Part shown: piece by piece, positions 1-7,927 of the stretch
How positions within the stretch are numbered: the stretch's first letter is position 1
Layout of the letters: each line of letters opens with the position of its first letter
Origin: Ectothiorhodospira shaposhnikovii
GTDB taxonomy: Bacteria; Pseudomonadota; Gammaproteobacteria; Ectothiorhodospirales; Ectothiorhodospiraceae
Direction of reading: 5' to 3'
DNA length: 64,000 nucleotides
NCBI RefSeq assembly: GCF_016584105.1
Contig: NZ_NRSM01000012.1
Location: forward strand, 1-64,000
The notes under the pieces: model-generated
Seen by the model: the letters and a program-made list of their open reading frames with translations, nothing else
What the model was told of the DNA's origin: nothing
Databases searched by the model: none
Program-made: the position numbers and the translations under genes

Positions 1-1
1 C

Positions 2-40
2 GCCTACGCGCGCGCCGCAAAGCGCCTCAACGCTGGATAA
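2..40 (+). CDS. 3' end of a gene cut by the window edge (tentative)
   Basis: Frame 2 is open from the window edge and ends in TAA at 38-40, giving a 12-residue Ala/Arg-rich tail (AYARAAKRLNAG). This looks like the end of a protein entering from the left, but it is too short to identify, and chance reading frames of this size are common. Confidence 0.3.
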   Translation, partial: AYARAAKRLNAG

Positions 41-105
41 AAGACCCCGATTCCCCGTCTGATGACCCCATCGGCGGACCCACATAATCCTATTACGGAG
101 GCAGT

Positions 106-195
106 ATGGCTGGTAAATCTCGGGATCATTCAGTCGCCATAACCCATGGTAAACAAAAAGCCTTGGAAACTCTGTTCGCTGGCGAACAAACCTGA
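106..195 (+). CDS. Possible 29-residue peptide
   Basis: The ATG at 106 follows a good Shine-Dalgarno (GGAGG at about 97-101) and opens a 29-codon frame ending in TGA at 193-195. The peptide is hydrophilic, with no membrane segment or cysteine. I do not recognise it. The ribosome binding site is the only real support; the ORF could equally be a leader or chance. It lies between a possible gene end at 40 and a convergent lipoprotein gene. Confidence 0.35.
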   Translation: MAGKSRDHSVAITHGKQKALETLFAGEQT

Positions 196-277
196 ATCCG
201 CGGCACCTCCATCCGGAACCCGGTCATTGCGACAACATACTTTCCCGGTGACACTTTCGACATGAGCAAACAGCCGA

Positions 278-472
278 TCAGTCACGGGCGTCACGACCCG
301 CATCCTGAATGCGATCCCCCGCCCTTTCGAGGGAGTCCCCCGCTTTTTCGACGGCGTCATCGACATTCTCTCCGGCCCTCTGGGCCGGTCCCTTGTCGCA
401 GCCGGATAGCGGGGCGAGCAGTAACCCCAGAACCAACGCGGTGCCTATCACTGTTGAGAACTTCATCATCAT
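278..472 (-). CDS. Small lipoprotein, function unknown
   Basis: A 64-residue protein with an N-terminal hydrophobic signal and a lipobox-like LSGC, so it is probably lipid-anchored after signal peptidase II cleavage. The mature part is a charged, Ala/Gly/Asp-rich amphipathic stretch with heptad-like ENVDDAVEKAGD and RAGDRIQDAG segments, as in many small stress-related envelope proteins. AGGAGAGAG directly precedes three consecutive ATGs; the outermost (472) is used here. No enzymatic function can be assigned. Confidence 0.75.
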   Translation of the reverse strand: MMMKFSTVIGTALVLGLLLAPLSGCDKGPAQRAGENVDDAVEKAGDSLERAGDRIQDAGRDARD

Positions 473-703
473 CTCTCTCCTGGTTGCGGCAACTTCCAGA
501 TCCGGAAGTCGGCCTGTTCACCAGTGCCGAGGCTATGGTGTCCCGGTTCCTCCGTCTGTCTGCTATCGAACACAGCCCGGTGGCAGGGCATCCGGCCATG
601 CCCGTTTCGTACGCCAGCGCACCGACTCCACGCCCGGCAACGGCGAAACTTACCCGAAGCCAGGTGCCGCCAAGCACCGGTGATGTCCATAAGGAGGACA
701 CGC

Positions 704-1117
704 ATGAATCAGATCCCCATCAAGTCCACTCCAAGCCGAGCCATTCCATCTTTGCGCCTGACGGCTGCCACGACGGGCTTACTCATGCTGGTTGCCTGCG
801 CATCCACGCCGCCGGCCCCCACTCACGCTTTGCAAGCCGCCGAGACCGCCATCACTAGCGCCGAGCAGGCACGTGTCGCGGATTATGCGTCCATCGAACT
901 GAATGAGGCCCGAGAGAACCTCGCGGCAGCCCGAAGGGCCGTGCAGGACGAGGACATGACCCGAGCCGAGCGTCTTGCCGAACAGTCCCGCGTGAATGCG
1001 GAACTCGCATCCGCCAAAGCCAGGCTGATGAAGGCCAGGGCGATCAACGAAGAGATGGAAATGAGCATTGATGTTCTGAAACAGGAAATGCAACGCGGAT
1101 CGGGAGAACGCCCATGA
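704..1117 (+). CDS. DUF4398-type lipoprotein
   Basis: A 137-residue protein with a signal sequence and lipobox (LMLVAC), so probably an outer-membrane or periplasmic lipoprotein. The remainder is a long helical region (EARENLAAARRAV, RLAEQSRVNAELASAKARL) matching the DUF4398 pattern of Ala/Glu/Arg-rich coiled segments. The start at 704 is set by a perfect AAGGAGG at 691-697; the longer open frame upstream has no such site. It overlaps the next gene by an ATGA, implying translational coupling with the OmpA-type protein, which shares the same helical architecture. A role in the envelope or in peptidoglycan contact is inferred only. Confidence 0.85.
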   Translation: MNQIPIKSTPSRAIPSLRLTAATTGLLMLVACASTPPAPTHALQAAETAITSAEQARVADYASIELNEARENLAAARRAVQDEDMTRAERLAEQSRVNAELASAKARLMKARAINEEMEMSIDVLKQEMQRGSGERP

Positions 1118-1917
1118 AAACGCCATCTTTCACGCTTTCCCGGCTGGGCACGGTCACTGCCGCCGGCCTGCTCCTTGCGGCTTGCGCGGCGCCGATGACC
1201 GTGCCGCCGGGTGCCGACAACGCCCGCGCCAAACTGATGCAACTGCAGGCGGATCCGCAACTGGCCAGCCGGGCACCGGTGGAGCTGAAGGATGCGGAAC
1301 TCGCGGTGCGGGCAGCCGAGAAACCCCAGGCGGATGGGGAAATGGCCAGACACCAGGTGCTGATCGCCGATCGCAAGGTCGACATCGCCAGGACCTGGGC
1401 ACAAACCCGCCTGCTGGAAGATCAGCGCGCGGCACTGAGCGAAAAGGGTGCCAGCGCACGTCTGGATTCCCGTACCCGCGAGGTGGACCTCGCGCGGCGT
1501 GAAACCGCCGAACTGCAGCGACAGATCGAAGCGATGAACGCCAAACCCACGGATCGGGGCCTGGTCCTGACCCTGGGTGACCTGCTCTTTGCCACGGGTC
1601 GTTCGGAATTGCGGGACGGCGCGGTGCGCAACCTCGACCAACTCGCGGTGTTTCTGCGGGAGCATCCGGAACGCACCGCGATCATCGAGGGCCACACCGA
1701 CAGCGTGGGCAGCGCCACTACAAACGCCCGCCTATCGCAGCAGCGTGCGGATTCGGTGAAGCGGTATCTGGTTCGCCAGGGTGTGGACGCCAACCGCCTG
1801 CATGCAGCTGGCAGGGGCCAGGACTATCCGGTGGCCGAGAACAATACCGTCTCGGGCCGTCAACAGAACCGCCGCGTCGAGATCATCATCTCCGACGCTG
1901 GAGGCCGTGACAGCTGA
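1114..1917 (+). CDS. OmpA-family lipoprotein with DUF4398-like N-terminus
   Basis: A 267-residue protein: signal with lipobox (LLLAAC), helical DUF4398-like region (about residues 35-140), then a C-terminal OmpA/MotB peptidoglycan-binding domain (about 155-260). The domain shows GDLLFATGRSELRDGA, IIEGHTDSVG and the closing GRQQNRRVEIII. The D and R residues that bind meso-diaminopimelate in this family (in the GHTD and NRRVE blocks) are present. It probably tethers the outer membrane to the cell wall. The ATG overlaps the stop of the upstream lipoprotein gene, so the two are likely made together. Confidence 0.9.
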   Translation: MKTPSFTLSRLGTVTAAGLLLAACAAPMTVPPGADNARAKLMQLQADPQLASRAPVELKDAELAVRAAEKPQADGEMARHQVLIADRKVDIARTWAQTRLLEDQRAALSEKGASARLDSRTREVDLARRETAELQRQIEAMNAKPTDRGLVLTLGDLLFATGRSELRDGAVRNLDQLAVFLREHPERTAIIEGHTDSVGSATTNARLSQQRADSVKRYLVRQGVDANRLHAAGRGQDYPVAENNTVSGRQQNRRVEIIISDAGGRDS

Positions 1918-1971
1918 ATGAACGGGTTCACGCAGTCCTGCGCTGGACCCATTTACACAGAGGAAAATCTC

Positions 1972-2046
1972 ATGCATCAGATCATCTACATCGTCGGCGC
2001 CGTCGTCATCGTCGTGTTCATCCTTGGATTCTTCGGACTTCGGTAA
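1972..2046 (+). CDS. 24-residue single-span membrane peptide
   Basis: ATG at 1972 preceded by AGAGGA at about eight bases, followed by 24 codons and TAA. Almost the whole peptide is one hydrophobic helix (IIYIVGAVVIVVFILGFFG) ending in a single Arg. Such one-helix peptides are common beside stress-response genes in Proteobacteria and are usually missed by gene callers. It lies 54 bases after the OmpA-type gene and before a hairpin, so it may be the last gene of that operon. Function unknown. Confidence 0.6.
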   Translation: MHQIIYIVGAVVIVVFILGFFGLR

Positions 2047-2071
2047 CCCTCCTCTCCTCGACAAAACCGGA

Positions 2072-2095
2072 TGCTGCCCCTTGCAAGGGGCAGCA
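2072..2095 (+). terminator. Perfect hairpin after the OmpA/peptide operon
   Basis: A 24-base perfect palindrome: a TGCTGCCCCTT arm meeting its complement with almost no loop. It sits 25 bases after the peptide stop. There is no T-tract on either side, so it may stabilise an mRNA end or be a weak terminator rather than a canonical rho-independent one. Confidence 0.5.
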
Positions 2096-2135
2096 CACCC
2101 TGGAAGGCCACCGTCAGGTAAATCCGCTTGCCTAC

Positions 2136-2567
2136 TTAGTCCGACCCCGGTTCCAGCATTTCGGGGGCCGCGCCGCTCGGGGAGCGGGTGGTTGCCTGCG
2201 TGCAGCGCTCAGGGGCATCAATCGATGTGGCGTTGGGAAACATGTCCAGAAACGGGATGCGCAAACTGTATCCATTGATGACGACCGGTACCTCCGGGCA
2301 TTGCTCCTTGATCCGGCTCGCAAGCGCTTGGAGGTCCGCCGAGTCGAATTTAAAATACGGCGGCAAAAAACCGGTATCCTCATTACGGAAGATCAGGGTC
2401 TTGGAGGTTCCCGCATAGACCGTTTCAATGCGGTACTGAATTGCCTGTCCATCACCGGTGGTACCGGAAATCTGCACCTCCCAGGAATTCGGCCCCCAGA
2501 GGAACCAGATCACTAACAGGACGACAATCAAGATGAAAGTCAGGGTGAGGACAATCTTGTTCTTCAT
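2136..2567 (-). CDS. Membrane-anchored protein, function unknown
   Basis: A 143-residue protein with one N-terminal membrane helix (KIVLTLTFILIVVLLVIWFLW) and a periplasmic domain that includes a CPEVPVVING segment and a second Cys near the C-terminus. The two cysteines (EQC and ERC) could form a disulfide. The start at ATG 2567 puts the membrane segment right at the N-terminus; the longer frame to 2609 adds only a hydrophilic leader. The last ~15 residues are low-complexity. It lies downstream of the desaturase on the same strand with a 100-base gap. I do not recognise the family. Confidence 0.7.
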   Translation of the reverse strand: MKNKIVLTLTFILIVVLLVIWFLWGPNSWEVQISGTTGDGQAIQYRIETVYAGTSKTLIFRNEDTGFLPPYFKFDSADLQALASRIKEQCPEVPVVINGYSLRIPFLDMFPNATSIDAPERCTQATTRSPSGAAPEMLEPGSD

Positions 2568-2671
2568 GGCACGCTCGGATTCATTGGATACGCTAACCGG
2601 TTGAGGCAACTTCCAAACCTGGAAGACAACCTTTTCACCGGAACGGGATTACAGCGACCCCGCCCGGAGAG

Positions 2672-3769
2672 TCAGGATGCCTGGTTGACACCCCGCTCAT
2701 CTGTGCGGCGGCGTACCGACACGACATCCGATCCAGTCACGGGCTCAAAACCCGGAGCCACCCGCACAAAGGGGACAAGGCGCTGCCGTTCCTCGTCCCA
2801 CAGGGCGAGCCGGGCGTACCGAAGGCTCTGTCGCGGCGTGATACGACTGATCTCCCGAAGCCACGGATAATCCTCAAGCACCTCCGGCAGCCGGTAAAAC
2901 GGAATGCGACTGACAAGATGATGGACGTGGTGCAGACCGATATTCGCAGTGATCCAACGCAAGGGAGCGGGCAGGTCGTAGTAGGAACTTCCGTACAGGG
3001 CAGTTTCGTGAAAGGCCCATTCATCATCATGCGCCCAGCGCGTATGTTCAAACTGGTGCTGGATATAGAACAGCCAGACACCGATGGTTCCGGCGAGGAT
3101 CGCAATCGGCAAATGCACGATAAGGAATGTTCCCGCCCCCACCAGCGAGGTCATTGCGGCGACAAGAATCACGATGGCCGCATTGGTGCCCATGGTACTC
3201 ACCCAGGGCATCCACCCCGCGCGCATGAAACCCACGGGTACGCGGTTATAGAACATGAACAGATAAATCGGCCCCAGACCGAACAGGACCAGTGGGTGCC
3301 GGTACAGGCGGTAGCGCAGGCGCTGCGCCCGCGACAACGCCTGGTATCCGCGCACACTCAAGGTATCGATGCTACCCGCATGCGCGCGTTCCAGATTGCC
3401 GGAGTGCTTGTGATGCAGTGCGTGCGTGTAACGCCAAAAATCATAGGGCGTCAGTGTCAGTACACCAATGATCCGCCCCACCCAGTCATTGACGCGGCGG
3501 GAGGGGAAAAACGCCCCGTGCCCGCAGTCATGCTGGATCATGAACAGGCGCACGAGAAATCCGGCGGTGGGCACGACCAGCAACAGACCGATCCAGTAGC
3601 CTGCACTCACGCTGGCCCAGGTCAGGAACCAGAGGAGGCCGAACGGGATCACCGTGATCATCAGCTCAAAAAGGCCGCGTGAGAGGCTCGGCGCACGATA
3701 AGCGGCCAGTTCATGCTGTAACGCTCGGGTGTCGACGAGGGTTTTGGAATGAGGTAGTTTCGGGTTCAT
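2672..3769 (-). CDS. Membrane fatty acid desaturase
   Basis: A 365-residue integral membrane protein with the three histidine boxes of the di-iron acyl desaturases: HDCGH, HHKHS (after TPYDFWRYTHAL) and HHVHH. Four or more hydrophobic segments lie between the boxes. The family inserts a cis double bond into acyl chains of membrane lipids using O2 and an electron donor; box spacing resembles the delta-12/omega-6 type, but position specificity cannot be read from sequence. The ATG at 3769 has GGAG about eight bases upstream. It is divergent from a Crp/Fnr regulator, a plausible but unproven controller of this membrane-fluidity gene. Confidence 0.88.
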   Translation of the reverse strand: MNPKLPHSKTLVDTRALQHELAAYRAPSLSRGLFELMITVIPFGLLWFLTWASVSAGYWIGLLLVVPTAGFLVRLFMIQHDCGHGAFFPSRRVNDWVGRIIGVLTLTPYDFWRYTHALHHKHSGNLERAHAGSIDTLSVRGYQALSRAQRLRYRLYRHPLVLFGLGPIYLFMFYNRVPVGFMRAGWMPWVSTMGTNAAIVILVAAMTSLVGAGTFLIVHLPIAILAGTIGVWLFYIQHQFEHTRWAHDDEWAFHETALYGSSYYDLPAPLRWITANIGLHHVHHLVSRIPFYRLPEVLEDYPWLREISRITPRQSLRYARLALWDEERQRLVPFVRVAPGFEPVTGSDVVSVRRRTDERGVNQAS

Positions 3770-4088
3770 GACTGGACTCCAAAAGGGATTCGGCACCCGA
3801 CCCGGGCTTCGAGACCCATCGCCGACGCGCCGGTTTCTGACGCAAGGCTTTTCACCGGAGATTACCCGCAGCGGAAGCCCTCCCTGTCCATATTGGACCC
3901 AGGCGTTCTCGCTGTATGTTCGGTGCCCCACACTGCGTGGGATGCCGCTGCAACCCCACGGTCGTCTACGCCGGCCCATTGAGGGTGCATCACGAAATCG
4001 GCATCAGTCAGGAGTTGGCATTTTTTCCTGCCAAAGTCTGGTTATACTGGCAAAAAAGCAAACATGATCGGCGAAAGGAATTTTCCTC
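3770..4088. promoter_or_regulatory. Divergent control region, desaturase / Crp-type regulator
   Basis: This 319-base gap between two divergent genes holds no convincing ORF. Near the regulator it has an inverted repeat TTGGCA (4015-4020) / TGCCAA (4029-4034), followed by a TATACT (4043-4048) that could be a -10 box; the matching -35 is not clear at the normal spacing. AAGGAA lies upstream of the regulator ATG at 4089. The repeat is a candidate operator, perhaps for autoregulation. No desaturase promoter could be picked with confidence. Confidence 0.4.
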
Positions 4089-4874
4089 ATGCATAGCGTA
4101 CCGAATCCCAGAGTCAACCAGCTTCTCGCCATGCTGCCGGATGAGGACTACCGGCAACTGCTCCCCGGCCTGGAACTCGTTGCACTACCGCTCGGGCAGA
4201 TCATCTACGAACCCGGCGTGCAGATGGAGTATGTCTATTTCCCCGTGGACGCCATCGTCTCCCTGCTCTATGTAATGGAGGATGGCGCCTCGGCCGAAAT
4301 CGCGGTGGTGGGCAAGGACGGCGTGGTCGGGGTGGCGTTGTTCATGGGGGGAGAGACCACCCCCAGCCAGGCGGTGGTGCAAAGCGCCGGACAGGCCTAT
4401 CGGCTCGGCGCCCGGCGCCTCAAGGACGCCTTTCGCCGCGTGGGCGGCCGCCGCCAGGGGGTACTGCACGATCTGCTGCTGCGCTATGCCCAGGCATTGC
4501 TCACCCAGATGGCCCAGACCGCGGTCTGTAACCGCCACCACACCCTGGACCAGCAGTTGTGCCGCTGGCTGCTCCTGTCCCTCGACCGATTGCCATCAAA
4601 CCACCTCGTCATGACCCAGGAACTGATCGCCAACATGCTCGGGGTCAGGCGCGAAGGGGTCACGGAGGCCGCCGGCAAACTGCAGAGGGCGGGGCTTATC
4701 AAATACCATCGCGGCCACATCACTGTACTCGACCGCGCGGGCCTGGAAGCACGCAGTTGCGAATGCTACGCCGTGGTCAAGCGCGAGTGTGATCGACTGG
4801 TACTCCAGGGAACATCCGCCAAACGCGGTAAGACGGGAAGTCCCACCGGTACCGTCAGGGACGGCGCCCGCTGA
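4089..4874 (+). CDS. Crp/Fnr-family transcription regulator
   Basis: A 261-residue protein with an N-terminal cyclic-nucleotide-binding-like beta-barrel (about 30-140; PVDAIVSLLYVMEDGASAEIAVVG) and a C-terminal winged helix (about 165-225) whose recognition helix lies in ELIANMLGVRREGVTEAAGKL. The N-terminal cysteine cluster of Fnr and the cAMP-contact signature of Crp are not evident, so the ligand is unknown. This subtype is often found beside general stress and membrane genes. ATG 4089 has AAGGAA upstream. It is transcribed away from the desaturase and is the likely local regulator. Confidence 0.85.
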   Translation: MHSVPNPRVNQLLAMLPDEDYRQLLPGLELVALPLGQIIYEPGVQMEYVYFPVDAIVSLLYVMEDGASAEIAVVGKDGVVGVALFMGGETTPSQAVVQSAGQAYRLGARRLKDAFRRVGGRRQGVLHDLLLRYAQALLTQMAQTAVCNRHHTLDQQLCRWLLLSLDRLPSNHLVMTQELIANMLGVRREGVTEAAGKLQRAGLIKYHRGHITVLDRAGLEARSCECYAVVKRECDRLVLQGTSAKRGKTGSPTGTVRDGAR

Positions 4875-4949
4875 CACCGCCCTCCGGCGGGGGTGTGCCT
4901 GAACCCATCGGAGGTGTCCTGAATCCGTCGGAAGTATTCCGAATTCGTC

Positions 4950-5012
4950 ATTCCCGCGAAGGCGGGAATCCAGTCACGGACTGGAAATCCTGGACTCCCG
5001 GCTTCGCGGGAG
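4950..5012. repeat. Pair of REP-like palindromes in inverted arrangement
   Basis: Two short palindromes share the core CCCGCGAAGGCGGG: one at 4950-4969 and a variant in opposite orientation at 4995-5012 (CTCCCGGCTTCGCGGGAG), with related flanks (GAATCCAG / CTGGACTC). This is the arrangement of bacterial REP/BIME elements. Copies of the core recur at 10663-10682 and, more diverged, near 44983 and 59776. They fill the gap between the Crp-type gene and the DUF3309 gene; the rest of 4875-5122 shows nothing else. Confidence 0.75.
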
Positions 5013-5122
5013 CGAGGGTGCCCGCACCAGCATCCACGGGACGATCGGTACGCTGACGCACAGAGCACGCGCGTCCACCGGAGGCATCATGGGGTTTCAA
5101 TCCCTGTGCGGAGTGTCCGACC

Positions 5123-5278
5123 ATGAGCCTGACAACCATTTTATTGATCGTCCTGATCCTGATCCTCATCGGCGTCATCCCGGTCTGGCCGCACGCCAGA
5201 GCCTGGGGCTACGGCCCCAGCGGTGTGGTCGGGGCCGTGGTGCTGATACTGCTGGTGCTGCTGCTGGTGGGAAGGTAA
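5123..5278 (+). CDS. DUF3309-family small membrane protein
   Basis: A 51-residue protein: an N-terminal hydrophobic helix (TTILLIVLILILIGVIPVW), then the family's PHARAWGYGPSG block and a second hydrophobic helix ending VGR. Both length and the W-x5-W-GYGPSG core fit DUF3309. It is predicted to span the membrane twice; its role is unknown, and relatives often sit among stress genes as here. GGAG lies about ten bases before the ATG. It is too short for many gene callers. Confidence 0.85.
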   Translation: MSLTTILLIVLILILIGVIPVWPHARAWGYGPSGVVGAVVLILLVLLLVGR

Positions 5279-5402
5279 CGAGCCCCTGCCGTAGCCTCGC
5301 CGGGCCGCTGGAAGCGGTTAACGGCAGCTGGCTGAAATCGCCGCCGGGACAGGCCCGAGTTCCTGTTCCGGCATCACCATGGGCTCTCAGGCCGTGATTT
5401 GC

Positions 5403-5606
5403 TCAGCGTTCCACCTTCTCCAGCACCTGAGTTGCCACATCGCCGCGCCGGTAATACGGCGGCGGCCGGCGCATCTCCTCGAACATGCGATCCCGCTCCC
5501 GGGCGCTGTCGAACCACCGGAACTGCTCCCAGTTCTCCCCCAGTAGATGGCCGGCGGACAGGGTGTCTCCCTCGGGCAGGGTAACGCGGATGCCGTATCT
5601 CTTCAT
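5403..5606 (-). CDS. Conserved 67-residue protein, function unknown
   Basis: A 67-residue soluble protein starting KRYGIRVTLPEGDTL and containing GENWEQFRWFDSARERD and PPPYYRRGDVATQVLEKVER. This block organisation resembles a small conserved proteobacterial family I have seen without a name. The ATG at 5606 is chosen because homologous proteins begin at this point; the upstream extension to 5666 is weak and there is only a distant GGAG. It is followed by no same-strand partner and converges with the DUF3309 gene. Confidence 0.6.
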   Translation of the reverse strand: MKRYGIRVTLPEGDTLSAGHLLGENWEQFRWFDSARERDRMFEEMRRPPPYYRRGDVATQVLEKVER

Positions 5607-5692
5607 GATCAATTTGCGCGCTCCATAACCAATGGACAGGTAGTATCCACGCAAGGCGCCGCTCACTCAAGGCGGGCATCCGATACCCGGTC

Positions 5693-7927
5693 CTACCCCG
5701 ATGGCGTCATCTCGGCCAGAATCCGGCCGACGGGCAGGGGTTTGCCGAACAGGTATCCCTGGGCATAGTCACAATGCGCGGCGCGCAGCAGTTCATGCTG
5801 CCAGTCGGTTTCCACGCCCTCCGCCACCACCTTCAGCCCCATCCTGTGGGCCATGTCGATGATGCTGTGGACAATGGCGCGGTCGGCCATGTCGTGAGGC
5901 ATGTTGTGCACGAAACCCCGGTCGATCTTGAGCAGATCGAAGGGGTAGCGTTGCAGACAGGGTATCCCGGCTTTGCTGATGCCGAACTGGCTCAGGGCGA
6001 TCTTCAGGCCGCTGGCATGCACCTCGTTGATCCATTCATCCACCCGGCCATCCGGCTCCTGAAGCAGATGCTCGGTCACTTCGATGATGACGCTCCCGGG
6101 CGATACCGCGGACTGGGACAGATGCTGTCTCCAGGTCTCCACGGATACCCCTTCGGTGCCATCGGGGGACGATTCGTTGATGGCGATTTTAAGCGGCAAT
6201 TCCTGTTCGCCACGGCGAGCGTTCAGCTGCTCCAGGGCATTCAGGGACTGCTGAAAAACCCATTCATCAATTCGTCCCAGCAGGCCCGCGGTATCCGCCA
6301 GGGCCAGGAACTGATCCGGATTGAGCAACCCCCGCCGCGGGTGTTCCCAGCGCAACAGAGCTTCAAACATGACGACCAGCCGGGTATCCAGCGCCACAAT
6401 GGGCTGGAAGCACAGTCTGAACTGGCCCCGCTCAAGGGCATCGGGCAACTCTCTGATCAGCGCTTCGCGCTCCTGCAACGTGGCGTCCAGTTGCAGCGAA
6501 AAATGCGCCATTCGCTGTCCACCGGCCTGCTTGGCCACGTACATGGCCCGATCGGCACACTTGATGAGGCTGGCGGGATCCGTGGCATCCCCGGGGCAGA
6601 AGGCGGTGCCGATGCTGGCCGATAGCGCGACACGAGTGCCCGCTACCTCGAAGGGCTGGTCCAGGGCCTTGAGGATCTTTGCGCCCACTTCATCCACGCC
6701 CGCGCCGCCGCTCTCCAGCCCTCCCATGATCACCGTGAACTCATCACCACTGAGCCGTGCCGTGGTATCGCTGGTGCGCACATACCGACTGATGCGACGG
6801 GCTGCCTCCTTCAGAACGGTATCGCCGGCATCGTGCCCCAGCCGGTCATTGATCTCCTTGAATTTGTCCAGGTCGATAAACAGCAAGGCCAGGACCTGCC
6901 CCCGCCGCTGGGCCTGGCGGATGCCATGGCGCAGGCGATCCAGAAACAGCAGACGATTGGGCAATTCGGTGAGCGGGTCATAGTTGGCCTGGCGCCAGAT
7001 GGCCTCTTCGGCCCGGCGCTGTTCGGTGATGTCCCTGAATACGCTGATGTAGCGCATCGGAACACCCCGGTCGTCCCGCAGCAGGTGCATGGAGACCCAG
7101 GCCATATAATGCTCCCCCGACCGGTGGCGATGCAGGATTTCCCCCTGCCAACGACCGGTGGTGTGGAGACTCCGACGCAGTTGCTCTTCAAAGGCAGGGG
7201 ATTCACGGTAGGCACGGATCAGCCCGATGCATTGATCCAGAACCTCGTTGACATCAAATCCGGTCAGGCGGACAAAGGCGGGATTGACGAGGATGATACG
7301 CTGCCCGGCATCGGCGATCATGACCGCCTCGTCCAGCGTCTCGTAGACCGAAGCGGCGACCATCAATGCCTGGTGGGACTCCGCCAGATCAGTGATGTCC
7401 ACGGCTGCCAGCAGACAGGTATCCGGCCCCGCCTGACCGGCACAGGCCTCCACCCGCAGGATGCGCGAAACACCAGCCATGGTCGTGACCGGCAATTCCG
7501 CATGTTCCGAGGCCTGACCGGCAAACACCTTATAGAGCAGATCCGCCAGCCGAGGGCGGTCCTCCTCGCTCACAAAGGTGGCCAGGCGCCGCCCCGTGAG
7601 TTCGCTCCGAGTGGTGTCCAGCAGCCTGGCTCCCGCCAGGTTGGTGCGATGCAGCCTCCCCAATGAATCCAGGTTGAAATAGGCCATGGGGGCATGGTCG
7701 TAGAGCTGCGTGAACAAGTCCCTCGCCGCCTCCGCCTCAATGCGGGCCTGCTGCAAGGTCTCGTTCTGCATCTCCAGTTCCAGTTGATGCACCTGCAGCT
7801 CGTGCAGCAAGGCCAAGGCGTTGGACTCCGCGGCCGGATCAGCAGCATCGGATACCCGTTCCCGCAGCTTCTCCTCCGCCCGCCGTCTCAGTCTGCGGGC
7901 CTCATCATCCTCGTCTTGCCCGCTCAT
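5693..7927 (-). CDS. PAS-PAS-GGDEF-EAL signalling protein with degenerate EAL site
   Basis: A 744-residue cytoplasmic protein: N-terminal coiled coil (residues 1-70), two PAS-like sensor domains (about 70-180 and 185-310), a GGDEF domain (about 315-480) and an EAL domain (about 490-740). The GGDEF signature reads RLSGDEF, a conservative Gly-to-Ser change that may keep cyclase activity. The EAL domain keeps FEALLRW, the IEVTEH glutamate, LKIDRGF and EGVET, but the usual DDFGTG metal-binding loop reads SQFGIS and the NxS motif reads NESS, so c-di-GMP hydrolysis is probably lost. The start at 7927 is supported by GGGAG. It overlaps the CheB-CheR gene by 23 bases, so the two are likely co-expressed. 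Confidence 0.9.
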   Translation of the reverse strand: MSGQDEDDEARRLRRRAEEKLRERVSDAADPAAESNALALLHELQVHQLELEMQNETLQQARIEAEAARDLFTQLYDHAPMAYFNLDSLGRLHRTNLAGARLLDTTRSELTGRRLATFVSEEDRPRLADLLYKVFAGQASEHAELPVTTMAGVSRILRVEACAGQAGPDTCLLAAVDITDLAESHQALMVAASVYETLDEAVMIADAGQRIILVNPAFVRLTGFDVNEVLDQCIGLIRAYRESPAFEEQLRRSLHTTGRWQGEILHRHRSGEHYMAWVSMHLLRDDRGVPMRYISVFRDITEQRRAEEAIWRQANYDPLTELPNRLLFLDRLRHGIRQAQRRGQVLALLFIDLDKFKEINDRLGHDAGDTVLKEAARRISRYVRTSDTTARLSGDEFTVIMGGLESGGAGVDEVGAKILKALDQPFEVAGTRVALSASIGTAFCPGDATDPASLIKCADRAMYVAKQAGGQRMAHFSLQLDATLQEREALIRELPDALERGQFRLCFQPIVALDTRLVVMFEALLRWEHPRRGLLNPDQFLALADTAGLLGRIDEWVFQQSLNALEQLNARRGEQELPLKIAINESSPDGTEGVSVETWRQHLSQSAVSPGSVIIEVTEHLLQEPDGRVDEWINEVHASGLKIALSQFGISKAGIPCLQRYPFDLLKIDRGFVHNMPHDMADRAIVHSIIDMAHRMGLKVVAEGVETDWQHELLRAAHCDYAQGYLFGKPLPVGRILAEMTPSG

